Positions 16,278 to 23,607 of a stretch of 64,000 nt of DNA are shown in pieces. The notes under the pieces were generated by a model, which was not told where the DNA came from, did no database searches, and saw nothing but the letters and a program-made list of their open reading frames with translations. Position 1 is the stretch's first letter. Each line of letters begins with the position of its first letter. Position numbers and translations under genes: made by a program. This DNA is from Bacillota bacterium (GTDB lineage: Bacteria > Bacillota > Clostridia > Acetivibrionales > DSM-1351): assembly GCA_023392075.1 (NCBI GenBank), contig JAEVZU010000022.1, positions 29,326 to 93,325 of the forward strand, in the 5' to 3' direction.

Positions 16278-16528
16278 CGGCGGTTTCTCCTTCTACTTGT
16301 CTTTACAATCTTGGTTTTAGCCTTTTTCTTTTTTGATGCCTTCACCTGTTTGGCCCAATTAACTAAAGGAGAATCCTTTTTTAAATCTACATAAGTGCTT
16401 TCTTTATCTCCCAGCTCTTGGTTAGCTTCTTCCCTATGCTCAGATGGAACTGGAACAAAACCCTGTTTCATCAATTCTTTTGCCTGCTGTTCTTTAAATC
16501 TTCGTAATTCACCTGTATCAACATTCAT
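16274..16528 (-). CDS. Small basic phage protein
   Basis: An 84-aa protein with an acidic middle and a strongly basic C-terminal tail (KASKKKKAKTKIVKTSRRRN) that should bind nucleic acid. Its stop overlaps the SbcD start by 4 bp, and its start overlaps the HD-protein 3' end by 11 bp, so all three are probably co-translated. Function unknown. Confidence 0.7.
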   Translation of the reverse strand: MNVDTGELRRFKEQQAKELMKQGFVPVPSEHREEANQELGDKESTYVDLKKDSPLVNWAKQVKASKKKKAKTKIVKTSRRRNRR

Positions 16529-17153
16529 TATTATCTACCCCCAAATCCAACAAATGACTTGCTTCCATATCCGCTGTCTGCAGCGCTACTATGAACGGGT
16601 ACATATCAACAGCATTACCCATGTCCCGATAGCTTTCTTTGGGCTCATAACCGCCCATATGCCACCTTATCATAGCTATTTCAAGGTCTGACAACTGAAT
16701 AAACTTCATAGCTATAATGACACTTTTCTCTCCATGTCCGACCGGGAACTGATCATTGCATACCCAGACTTCCTCCTGCTGCCAGTCGTTGACTTCCTCC
16801 TCAACCTCCTGCCAATGGCCATCGATCTTGCGGTTCTTCTTGACGTTTATTTTGCCTTTAAGTACTGATTTCATTTCTTTTGCATAGAAATTGACTTTGC
16901 AGATATCATGCAGCAGGGCAGTTATAGCTATTGTGTCAAATGAAAGCCCTAAATTATAGTATCTATCCTTCTCCTGCAGAAGGTGCCATACATGAAGTGA
17001 GTGATCAGCCAGGCCACCTTCATACGAACCATGAAATTTTGTTGAAGCCGGGGCTGTGAAAAAATCTGTTTCCTGCAGGTATGTTATCAGGTTTTCAATG
17101 CCAGGGCGGCTGGTAGCTGTCAAAATGGATATAATATCCTGCTTATTGTCCAT
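16518..17153 (-). CDS. HD-domain phosphohydrolase
   Basis: A 211-aa HD-superfamily protein. The metal site is visible as GGLADHSLHVWHLL, ITALLHDICKVNFY (the HD pair), GHGEKSVIIA, IRWHMGGYE and LQTADMEASHLL (final Asp). HD enzymes of this short type hydrolyse nucleotides or act on nucleic-acid ends; in phages they sit with recombination genes, as here beside SbcDC. The exact substrate is unknown. It overlaps the upstream 243-aa gene by 11 bp. Confidence 0.85.
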   Translation of the reverse strand: MDNKQDIISILTATSRPGIENLITYLQETDFFTAPASTKFHGSYEGGLADHSLHVWHLLQEKDRYYNLGLSFDTIAITALLHDICKVNFYAKEMKSVLKGKINVKKNRKIDGHWQEVEEEVNDWQQEEVWVCNDQFPVGHGEKSVIIAMKFIQLSDLEIAMIRWHMGGYEPKESYRDMGNAVDMYPFIVALQTADMEASHLLDLGVDNNEC

Positions 17154-17874
17154 TGCTGTTACCTCCGTCGATTATTTCGCCGGTACCGGTATCAACCACA
17201 GTTCCCGATGATAGTTGTCTGATGTTCTGTTGCCTGCCAAATAACAGTTGAGTAGGTCCTATTGCTGCTGCTATCTTGGCCATCTTCACATCATCATCCT
17301 TGGTTTCATCCAATTCTAAGTAGATGATTGTAAAGGGCTTCTGTAACTGCTCAAGGGAATAGTGAGATTTAATGTTAAATGCCTTCCTGATACAGCGGTT
17401 CTGCGCACCGGTTTCAGCTTTTTGGGGAGCTTCAGGATCAAAAGGCTCAGATCCATTCTTAAGGGTTTTATAGTTATTAACAGTTTTACTCTGGGTAACG
17501 GTTGTCCATCCTCCGGAAGGATCCCTGAACTGCATTTCTACTGTTGCTGTTACAGTGCGGTTATCCTTATCCTGGTAAATTTCAGACCTGACAAATTTGG
17601 CAGCTGCTGCATTTTTGATTCTGGCTAAACCTTTTGCTGACAAGGAATACCTTTTCTCTTTATATGCGTTCCCATCTGGGTCAAGTGCTTTAGTCTGAAG
17701 ATAGAACTCAAAATCTTCCCTATCCTGAGAAATAAAAACCATGTTTATAACCGGCTTGTACATTGGTGGGACATCCTGGACACTTTGGACATCCACAAGC
17801 ATATTGAATGCCTGTGGATTTTCCTTATAGTCCTTTAAAAATTCCTCCATAGAAGTGTATTTATATATATCCAT
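17143..17874 (-). CDS. Phage recombination-block protein, family uncertain
   Basis: A 243-aa protein. The middle has a beta-rich part (TVTATVEMQFRDPSGGW) and the segment ETGAQNRCIRKAFNIKSHYS followed by LEQLQKPF, which recurs in uncharacterised phage proteins near recombinases. The C-terminus (TVVDTGTGEIIDGG) is low complexity. Position at the head of the HD-SbcDC-RecU block suggests a single-strand annealing or DNA-binding role, but that is inference only. Confidence 0.65.
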   Translation of the reverse strand: MDIYKYTSMEEFLKDYKENPQAFNMLVDVQSVQDVPPMYKPVINMVFISQDREDFEFYLQTKALDPDGNAYKEKRYSLSAKGLARIKNAAAAKFVRSEIYQDKDNRTVTATVEMQFRDPSGGWTTVTQSKTVNNYKTLKNGSEPFDPEAPQKAETGAQNRCIRKAFNIKSHYSLEQLQKPFTIIYLELDETKDDDVKMAKIAAAIGPTQLLFGRQQNIRQLSSGTVVDTGTGEIIDGGNSNGQ

Positions 17875-17877
17875 ACC

Positions 17878-18015
17878 TTATTGACCTCTTTTCCTTCTAA
17901 GTGATATACTGAAAATGACTTTTTTGATTAGCGCTCTTGTAGAGTGCTTTCTTTTTTTACTGGGATATACTTCAACTCTTGGATATACTCCCTGAATCTC
18001 TGACTTGATTTTCAT
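17878..18015 (-). CDS. 45-aa basic protein
   Basis: A very short gene: ATG 18015 with AAAGGAG four bases upstream, overlapping the preceding stop by ATGA. The product (MKIKSEIQGVYPRVEVYP...) has a basic C-terminal half with many Lys and Arg residues. The strong ribosome site and overlap support expression. Function unknown. Confidence 0.55.
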   Translation of the reverse strand: MKIKSEIQGVYPRVEVYPSKKRKHSTRALIKKVIFSISLRRKRGQ

Positions 18016-18209
18016 GTTGCTCCTTTCCGGATGACTCCTTTTACAATTGCATCAGCAATTCCAACACAGAGGATCAGGACCTGCCTAGTACCATTCCAGA
18101 TCTTTAAATTCCGCCTGGCCAGCAGTGTACTGTCCACAATATTGCAAGTGTCCTGCCATGCGCTATCAGATATTTGACCTGTTTGTTCCTCAACAGCTGC
18201 TCTTAACAT
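18012..18209 (-). CDS. Small phage protein, function unknown
   Basis: A 65-aa protein starting MLRAAVEEQTGQISDSAWQD with a central hydrophobic segment (VLILCVGIADAIVKGVI) that could be a membrane helix or a buried helix. ATG 18209 shares one base with the stop of the AbrB-like gene and has AAGGGGGC six bases upstream. Unknown function. Confidence 0.6.
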   Translation of the reverse strand: MLRAAVEEQTGQISDSAWQDTCNIVDSTLLARRNLKIWNGTRQVLILCVGIADAIVKGVIRKGAT

Positions 18210-18454
18210 TACTTTGCCCCCTTAAGTTGCTGCCGGCATTTCGGGCAAATATTCTTACCCTTAAAATCAGTTACATCCTTTACCTCACCGCAGAATACGC
18301 ATTCCGGTGAGTACTTTTTTAGAATGATTGTCTGTCCGTCAACATAAATTTCCAGTCCATCACCTTCATTAATTTCAAACGTTCTACGCAGCTCCTTTGG
18401 GAGAACCACTCTTCCCAACTCATCAACCTTTCTTACAACTCCTGTCGCTTTCAT
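18209..18454 (-). CDS. AbrB/SpoVT-type transition-state regulator with zinc ribbon
   Basis: An 81-aa protein. The first 50 residues are a swapped-hairpin AbrB domain (MKATGVVRKVDELGRVVLPK, then ELRRTFEINEGDGLEI), and the C-terminus has CVFCGE...ICPKC, a zinc ribbon. AbrB-type proteins bind AT-rich operators in growth-phase control; a phage copy may link phage genes to host state or sporulation. ATG 18454 is chosen because the frame upstream overlaps the next gene and has a ribosome site too close to its ATG. Confidence 0.88.
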   Translation of the reverse strand: MKATGVVRKVDELGRVVLPKELRRTFEINEGDGLEIYVDGQTIILKKYSPECVFCGEVKDVTDFKGKNICPKCRQQLKGAK

Positions 18455-18623
18455 ACCAATTACCATCCTCTCTTTTAATAAAAATTCTTGATGTTTTTGT
18501 CTTTTTATGTACAAAGTGAAGCTCATTCGGCATGTTCTTCACTTGTAAATACTGATCTGCCTTAATGCCTTGATTTTGAAGGAATTCCTTCATCCTGACG
18601 GTTAACTTTCGGCCATGTTTCAT
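18423..18623 (-). CDS. Small phage protein (MKHGRKLT type), function unknown
   Basis: A 66-aa protein starting MKHGRKLTVRMKEFLQNQGI, a short family seen repeatedly beside sigma factors and AbrB genes in clostridial prophages. The N-terminus is basic and helical, followed by a beta part (KTSRIFIKRED). Its stop overlaps the AbrB gene by 32 bp. Function unknown. Confidence 0.65.
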   Translation of the reverse strand: MKHGRKLTVRMKEFLQNQGIKADQYLQVKNMPNELHFVHKKTKTSRIFIKREDGNWYESDRSCKKG

Positions 18624-18641
18624 ACAGACATACCTCCTGCA

Positions 18642-19202
18642 TTAAGCCATTTTTAGCTCTCTTTTTATTTTTATAAGTTCTGTTTTTATGATTTTTGAAA
18701 CTGTGTTTTGAGATTTGCCGATCATTCTTGATATTTCCGACTGGGTTAATCCTTGTAAAAAATACAAATCAAGGTACGGATATTTTTCTTTTACTATACT
18801 ATTTGCTGCTTTTTCAGCTATATTTTTCAATGCAAGAAACTCTGTATCAAAGTCGTCTTCTATCATTTCTCCAACAGTACTATTAAAGTCATTTGGCGCT
18901 AAATCCAATGAAAATTCGAATAGAGCAGCTTGCTTTTTATATTTTCTTGAATAATATTTGATAATATATCCATGAATTAATATTCCAGCATACGTCGTAA
19001 ACTTACTTCTTTCAGGATTATATGTTATTGCTGCTCTCCAAAGCGCTATTCTGGCTTCACCTGCTAATTCCTCGTGTAGAAATGATCCATGTTTTATACT
19101 TGGGAAGTACTTCTTCACAAAAAATTCAGCAAGTTTTAAATTATCCTGATATAACTTCTCCGGAGCTATTGCTTTCAAAGTTGTAGTTTCCATTGTATTC
19201 AC
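18642..19202 (-). CDS. Phage-encoded sigma-70 family factor
   Basis: A protein of 183-186 aa with both regions needed for a working sigma factor. Region 2 is FLHEELAGEARIALWRAAIT and FTTYAGILIHGYIIKYYSRK; region 4 is LDLYFLQGLTQSEISRMIGK and QNTVSKIIKTELIKIKREL. It should redirect host RNA polymerase to phage promoters. GTG 19202 and ATG 19193 are both possible; GGGTGGGG lies upstream. It overlaps the 82-aa gene by 4 bp. A second, region-4-only regulator (2979-3296) may take over late. Confidence 0.85.
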   Translation of the reverse strand: MNTMETTTLKAIAPEKLYQDNLKLAEFFVKKYFPSIKHGSFLHEELAGEARIALWRAAITYNPERSKFTTYAGILIHGYIIKYYSRKYKKQAALFEFSLDLAPNDFNSTVGEMIEDDFDTEFLALKNIAEKAANSIVKEKYPYLDLYFLQGLTQSEISRMIGKSQNTVSKIIKTELIKIKRELKMA

Positions 19203-19447
19203 CCCACCCTATGTAGCTCTTTGGCCAGACTGCGAAAATATTCGGGATCACTTTCATATGCTTTTGGAACCGGAATATCATAAACTCCTCTATGACACTC
19301 ATATTCCTGATCCTCAAATTCATATTTGGAACTAAAAGGAGAATGCATCTTTTCACAGTGATCACAGTACCACCAACCAAACCAGATCTTTACTCGGTAC
19401 CACCACCGGCTTATTCTCCAGGACCATCTTCTAAACCACTTTTTCAT
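19199..19447 (-). CDS. Trp-rich phage protein, function unknown
   Basis: An 82-aa protein whose first 28 residues are very rich in Trp and Arg (MKKWFRRWSWRISRWWYRVK), ending in WWYCDHCEKMHS, a CxxC pair. The rest is acidic and ends SLAKELHRVG. The Trp/Arg start may contact membrane or nucleic acid. AGGTG precedes ATG 19447 by five bases. Unknown function. Confidence 0.6.
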   Translation of the reverse strand: MKKWFRRWSWRISRWWYRVKIWFGWWYCDHCEKMHSPFSSKYEFEDQEYECHRGVYDIPVPKAYESDPEYFRSLAKELHRVG

Positions 19448-19449
19448 AA

Positions 19450-21831
19450 TTACACCTGCCTTTCCATCCAGTTATCACAAGCTTTTGCATTTGGCCATAG
19501 CTGAGGTCTGCTGGCTATGGGGAATTTACAAAGGATCAGTCCTTTCAGTTCATCTTCTTCCTTAAGGCCATCCCATTCACAATATTGGCAATCTTCACAT
19601 TTCCCTATAGGTACATTGTCTTTCAGGATGTCTAAGTACCCAGGAATCATATCCCTTAGATTTTCAAAGAATTCTATAATTGCTTCTTTCATCTCAAAAT
19701 TGGCGTGTTCATGTACTATCTGTATATCCTGATCATTGATAATCTTTGCTGCCATAAGTGTCCCATAGAGCCTGTGAATGATTTCATGGGCTGCACGTTC
19801 AGGGATCTTCTCCACAACTTGGACAGCTGCTGCTTCGATTGGCTTGTCCTTAAGCTCTGTTTCGAGCTCCCGTATTCTATTTTGAAGAGTAGAAATTAAT
19901 TTCGGATCCTGATCAGCCTGGTCTTTTAATTCATCTATTTGATCCTTAAGTTCCTCAAGTTCACCTTCCAGCCTGTCCGCTTTACGTTCAGCATCAAAGG
20001 CCTTTGTGATTGCCTGTTGCTTTTCAATCCGGAGAGTCTCCTGCTGTTTCCTTGATTCTTCAAAACGGTCCTTCCATTCGGCTTCCTTTTCCTTATACTG
20101 TTTGTGAGTGGTGATATCACCAGAGAGAACCTGTTCCTGGAGCTCTTTAGGGGCTGAAGGTTTAGAAATTTCATAAATAAGTGAATCAGGCAATTGTTCC
20201 AATTCATTCGCTTGTTCCAAATTGGAACAAACAAATTCGTACCGGCTAATTAATCTGTAAACGTGAGTTTTTGTGAAACCTCCCAATGTATACCATTGCT
20301 CAAAGCACCCGTATCCTCGTTTAGACAGAACATCCTGTGCCTCTTTTAGTTCTTTACCAATTAGCGTTTTTGCCTTACCAGATATCGCTGTTATTCTGAA
20401 CGCTTTATCTCTCAAAAAATCAGCTGTCTCATCGTCCACTGTGGAGTAGTCAAAAGTAACTGTCTCAACAGATTTAGTATCAATTTCAGCCAGATCGTTC
20501 GCGATTTCGGGTACCTGAGTGTCAATTTCAGAGGTGCCGTTCACTCTTTCTACAGTTTTTTTGTATACACCGCAATCAATATCATATTTACTGTATATGT
20601 TTTTAATCACGCTCTTTAGTGCACTATCTCTTACCAAGAGTACTGAGCACCCATCATTATGGCTGCAGAAGCAAGGGCAATCCTCTCTCATTTCATTACA
20701 GCCTGATTCAGTACCAATACGGGGCTTTTTCTTTTCAGGCTGTTTATCGGTTAAGTCATCCTCCTGGGCATCAATTGTATAATCTGTGGTATCAGGATTG
20801 CTAATAGCCTCATATTGTTTTAAAACCTTTTCAGATTTACATCCGAGGCCTTCAACCGCGTCAAGAACATCTCTGTTAAACCCTTCACTTTGTGGATCTT
20901 CTTCTCCAAACAAGCAATTACAATTACTGTCATTAAATGGGCAACGGTCCTGGTTGCAGTTCGGGCATTCCATTTCATTAGAGTCGCCGCTCCATTTATC
21001 GTCCCAATTGGGATCATCAATATAAATAGAACTCTCTCCTCCAGGAGTATACTGTGGGCAGTCTCCTGTTGGCTTAAAATCTCCATCCTTGGGATGCTCG
21101 GAGCACTTTACCTTACCGGATTTATCACTATCTTTTACAAACATGCACGTTGTGCAGTCTTCCTTCACTTCCTCAACCTCCTGCTCTGCCGACTCAAAAT
21201 TGTTGCAGGCCACTTGATTTATTGATACACGGCGCTTTTTTAATTCGCATTTACGGTATTCTACAGATTCACCATAATCAATCGCATGATCACAGGCTCC
21301 ACACTTCATGAAGTCCTTCCACATCTTATTGATTTGGTCTATAGGATCAGACTTTTTCTCGCTGAAAAACTTCTCAATCAATTCCCGCTTGGCCGCCATC
21401 CCCTTTTTGTTTGCACTGCAGCTGATAGACAGTGTACGTCGGCAGTCTGCCATGTGATCCGCATTATAGCTGGCACTTATGTCAGGCTGATCTTTGCAAT
21501 ACTGGCGTATCTGTTCCATTAACTGATGATCCAGGCTGTTTATATTTAACGTATTTTTATCATCCAGGCTGCCGGTCCACTCAGTTTTGTTATTAGGCTT
21601 TTTGGATCCGGCTCTACACTCAAAACGAATATGCTTTTTGTTTTCTCCCCAGCCTTCGGTAACGTCGACTACATAGGGGCATGTCCGACATTCCACATGT
21701 TCGATATCGTCCTTAACCTTTAAAGGATCTGTTGCGCTGGGCAGAAGCTTTAATTCATAGCCCGTTACGTCCGCATTTGTGGACTTCGGGAATTCAATTC
21801 CGCACTTTGTCCAATACGTTTTTTTTGCCAA
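19450..21831 (-). CDS. Large phage protein: Cys clusters, DUF3102-like domain, coiled coil
   Basis: A 793-aa protein, the largest early gene after SbcDC. The first 400 residues hold many short Cys clusters (HVECRTCPYV, MKCGACDHA, MECPNCNQDRCPFND, EDCPCFCSHNDGC), each able to bind zinc or an Fe-S cluster. About 475-555 resembles a DUF3102/nucleoid-occlusion-like module (AKTLIGKELKEAQDVLSKRG, YGCFEQWYTLGGFTKTHVYR). About 580-660 is coiled coil, and the C-terminus has CEDCQYCEWDG. The start is TTG 21831, five bases after AAGGTGG. It may act on DNA, perhaps as a partition- or host-takeover factor, but I cannot name a function. Confidence 0.7.
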   Translation of the reverse strand: MAKKTYWTKCGIEFPKSTNADVTGYELKLLPSATDPLKVKDDIEHVECRTCPYVVDVTEGWGENKKHIRFECRAGSKKPNNKTEWTGSLDDKNTLNINSLDHQLMEQIRQYCKDQPDISASYNADHMADCRRTLSISCSANKKGMAAKRELIEKFFSEKKSDPIDQINKMWKDFMKCGACDHAIDYGESVEYRKCELKKRRVSINQVACNNFESAEQEVEEVKEDCTTCMFVKDSDKSGKVKCSEHPKDGDFKPTGDCPQYTPGGESSIYIDDPNWDDKWSGDSNEMECPNCNQDRCPFNDSNCNCLFGEEDPQSEGFNRDVLDAVEGLGCKSEKVLKQYEAISNPDTTDYTIDAQEDDLTDKQPEKKKPRIGTESGCNEMREDCPCFCSHNDGCSVLLVRDSALKSVIKNIYSKYDIDCGVYKKTVERVNGTSEIDTQVPEIANDLAEIDTKSVETVTFDYSTVDDETADFLRDKAFRITAISGKAKTLIGKELKEAQDVLSKRGYGCFEQWYTLGGFTKTHVYRLISRYEFVCSNLEQANELEQLPDSLIYEISKPSAPKELQEQVLSGDITTHKQYKEKEAEWKDRFEESRKQQETLRIEKQQAITKAFDAERKADRLEGELEELKDQIDELKDQADQDPKLISTLQNRIRELETELKDKPIEAAAVQVVEKIPERAAHEIIHRLYGTLMAAKIINDQDIQIVHEHANFEMKEAIIEFFENLRDMIPGYLDILKDNVPIGKCEDCQYCEWDGLKEEDELKGLILCKFPIASRPQLWPNAKACDNWMERQV

Positions 21832-21877
21832 ATTTCCACCTTCTTTCTATAACTTGTCCTATAATTGTTCAAAAAAA

Positions 21878-22081
21878 TTATTTAACTTCAATTTCTGTTT
21901 CCGAACGATTAATAGATTGAGATCTAAAGTACCTTAGGCCAATGGCAACAATTCTTTTTAAGGATTCTTGTATTTCTTCAGGTGTTCGGTTAATATAAGC
22001 ACTGTTTGATACCTTAAGAGTCGTGTTACCAATTTTGTACTCTTCAACAATGCTATCTGGCTTTGCTTCAAATTTATGCAT
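21878..22081 (-). CDS. Small phage protein downstream of cro
   Basis: A 67-aa protein starting MHKFEAKPDSIVEEYKIGNT, with a beta-hairpin-like start and a helical second half (TPEEIQESLKRIVAIGLRYF). ATG 22081 has GAGGTG six bases upstream. Similar small proteins follow cro genes in Firmicutes phages. Function unknown. The 128 bp to cro hold only the distal operator. Confidence 0.6.
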   Translation of the reverse strand: MHKFEAKPDSIVEEYKIGNTTLKVSNSAYINRTPEEIQESLKRIVAIGLRYFRSQSINRSETEIEVK

Positions 22082-22201
22082 TTTGGTCACCTCAGTACAT
22101 TTTATGGATAGTAGCTTGTATAATGTTCTAGGATATTTGTCTGAGTTTGATAATTTACATCTTCAACTCACGCTTGGGATAAGTTATTACCCGTCAAACA
22201 A

Positions 22202-22218
22202 GTTCAACGTCATTGAAC
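22202..22218. promoter_or_regulatory. Repressor operator copy at the 3' end of cro
   Basis: GTTCAA-CGTCA-TTGAAC, the same 17-bp site as the one over the cro start of transcription. It lies inside a larger perfect palindrome with 11-bp arms (22197-22207 and 22213-22223) that overlaps the cro stop codon. There is no T-run, so it is not a terminator. Confidence 0.7.
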
Positions 22219-22428
22219 TTGTTGTGTAAAAAAATATACCTGAATTTCCGATTCTGGTATCTCCAAAAAGCGTGACGCTGAGACAATCTCATCCTGAGTA
22301 AAAAATACCTTACCGTTGAGTTTCAATGAGAGCGTCCTTTCTGATACCCCCATTTTTTTTGCGAACACAGATTGCGTACCGAATTTTTCTACAATTCTAC
22401 CACGCAATTTATTATAATCAAATGCCAT
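22210..22428 (-). CDS. Cro-like HTH regulator
   Basis: A 72-aa helix-turn-helix protein of the short XRE/DUF739 type: YNKLRGRIVEKFGTQSVFAK, KMGVSERTLSLKLNGKVFFT and EIVSASRFLEIPESEI. It is the first gene of the leftward early transcript and faces away from the CI-like repressor, so a Cro role in the lysis-lysogeny switch is likely. A GGAGG site precedes ATG 22428. Two copies of the 17-bp operator lie at its promoter and at its own stop codon. Confidence 0.85.
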   Translation of the reverse strand: MAFDYNKLRGRIVEKFGTQSVFAKKMGVSERTLSLKLNGKVFFTQDEIVSASRFLEIPESEIQVYFFTQQVQ

Positions 22429-22446
22429 ACTTTTTCCTCCTCTCTA

Positions 22447-22463
22447 GTTCAATGTCTTTGAAC
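22447..22463. promoter_or_regulatory. Operator over the cro transcription start
   Basis: GTTCAA-TGTCT-TTGAAC, a perfect 6-bp inverted repeat with a 5-bp spacer. It lies just downstream of the cro -10 box, where a bound repressor would block early transcription. Another half-site (TTTGAA) follows at 22467. Confidence 0.75.
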
Positions 22464-22470
22464 TACTTTG

Positions 22471-22499
22471 AATATAACACCCTCCCAAATGAATGTCAA
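22471..22499 (-). promoter_or_regulatory. Early leftward promoter (cro)
   Basis: On the minus strand TTGACA, 17 bp, TATATT: a near-perfect sigma-A promoter reading into cro. The operator at 22447-22463 covers its start point and a degenerate copy lies just upstream. Confidence 0.85.
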
Positions 22500-22506
22500 T
22501 ATTAAT

Positions 22507-22523
22507 GTTCAAAATTATTTAAC
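22507..22523. promoter_or_regulatory. Degenerate operator between the divergent promoters
   Basis: GTTCAA-AATTA-TTTAAC matches the operator consensus at 11 of 12 arm positions. It lies between the two -35 boxes, where occupancy could tune the repressor promoter. Confidence 0.55.
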
Positions 22524-22534
22524 TTTCTAAACTT

Positions 22535-22567
22535 TATCTTGAACTTTTGTTCAAGATATGTTATATT
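22535..22567 (+). promoter_or_regulatory. Repressor promoter with overlapping palindrome
   Basis: TTGAAC (22539-22544), 17 bp, TATATT (22562-22567) reads toward the CI-like gene. A perfect palindrome with 10-bp arms, TATCTTGAAC-TTTT-GTTCAAGATA (22535-22558), overlaps the -35 box. Its half-sites are inverted relative to the other operators, which suggests a different binder or autoregulation geometry. Confidence 0.8.
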
Positions 22568-22590
22568 CATTTGGAAAGGTGGGAGAAAAA

Positions 22591-23058
22591 TTGGAAAAAT
22601 TGAGTACAGCTGATAGGCTTAAGGAAATTATGAAATCTCAGAATTTAAGGCAGGTAGATATATTGGAAAAGGCACAGCCTTTCTGTAAAGAATACAATAT
22701 AAAGATGAATAAATCTGATCTAAGTCAATATGTATCTGGACTTGTGGAACCTGGACAAGACAAATTAACAATTTTAGGAATGGCACTTGGAGTAAGTGAA
22801 GCATGGTTAATGGGTTATGATGTTCCAATGTTACCTACAAATACAAACCAAAAAAAAGAAAACTTTTCTATTTCTCAAAAAGAACAAACTCTTTTATATA
22901 GATATAGCGTATTAGACGATAAAGGCAGACATACAGTGGACACAATATTGGAAATGGAATACAACAGATGCAGTAAAATTCACGTTGTGGCTGCCCACAA
23001 TGACAATGATTCACCAGAGCAGCTAAAACTTATGAGAAAGGATCTTAACGAATTATAA
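22591..23058 (+). CDS. CI-like phage repressor (XRE HTH)
   Basis: A 155-aa repressor with an N-terminal helix-turn-helix (STADRLKEIMKSQNLRQVDI, MNKSDLSQYVSGLVEPGQDK, LGVSEAWLMGYDVPM) and a short C-terminal part without the LexA-type peptidase residues. It would hold the prophage silent through the GTTCAA operators. I place the start at TTG 22591, five bases after GGTGGGAG; upstream codons in frame belong to the promoter region. It is followed by the ImmA-like gene, the usual pair in ICE and phage switches where the protease removes the repressor. Confidence 0.85.
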   Translation: MEKLSTADRLKEIMKSQNLRQVDILEKAQPFCKEYNIKMNKSDLSQYVSGLVEPGQDKLTILGMALGVSEAWLMGYDVPMLPTNTNQKKENFSISQKEQTLLYRYSVLDDKGRHTVDTILEMEYNRCSKIHVVAAHNDNDSPEQLKLMRKDLNEL

Positions 23059-23085
23059 TATTTTCACATATATCTGAGGTAGCTT

Positions 23086-23550
23086 ATGAACAAATATGAA
23101 GCACTTATTACTAAAGCTAAAAGTGATGATTTATATATAATTGAAAAGACCTTTTATTCTGATGCTAAAGGGCTTATAAAAGATAATAAAATTGCCATAA
23201 ATACCGTGATATCTACTTCTATCGAAAAAACCTGTGTATTAGCTGAAGAGCTTGGCCATTATTATACATCTGCCGGTGACATTCTTGATCAATCATTAAC
23301 TGAGAACCGAAAACAGGAGACTCTCGCACGACGGTGGGCACACAAAGAACTTATACCTTTATCAACTTTTATTGAAGCATATGAAGTCGGAGTCAAAAAT
23401 CGCTATGAACTGGCAGAGTTTTTGGAAGTTACAGAAGAATTCATATCCGAAGCTTTAGCCCATTACAAAAATAAATTTGGTTTATATTATACTTTAGAGA
23501 AATACATAATTTACTTTGATCCATTAGGGGTCTATAAAATGTTTCCGTAG
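23086..23550 (+). CDS. ImmA/IrrE-type metallopeptidase-like protein
   Basis: A 154-aa protein of the COG2856 family, 27 bp downstream of the repressor. The core CVLAEELGHYYTS corresponds to the HExxH zinc helix but has Glu where the first His should be, and WAHKELIPLSTFIEAYE follows. In ICEBs1 ImmA cleaves the ImmR repressor after DNA damage or quorum signals, and the pairing here suggests the same. Many phage members share this EExxH form, so loss of activity should not be assumed. Confidence 0.85.
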   Translation: MNKYEALITKAKSDDLYIIEKTFYSDAKGLIKDNKIAINTVISTSIEKTCVLAEELGHYYTSAGDILDQSLTENRKQETLARRWAHKELIPLSTFIEAYEVGVKNRYELAEFLEVTEEFISEALAHYKNKFGLYYTLEKYIIYFDPLGVYKMFP

Positions 23551-23607
23551 TGTGTCGTTCCTTCATGAGGGATGTTGACTGAAATAAATAAAGGGATGTG
23601 TTTAATT

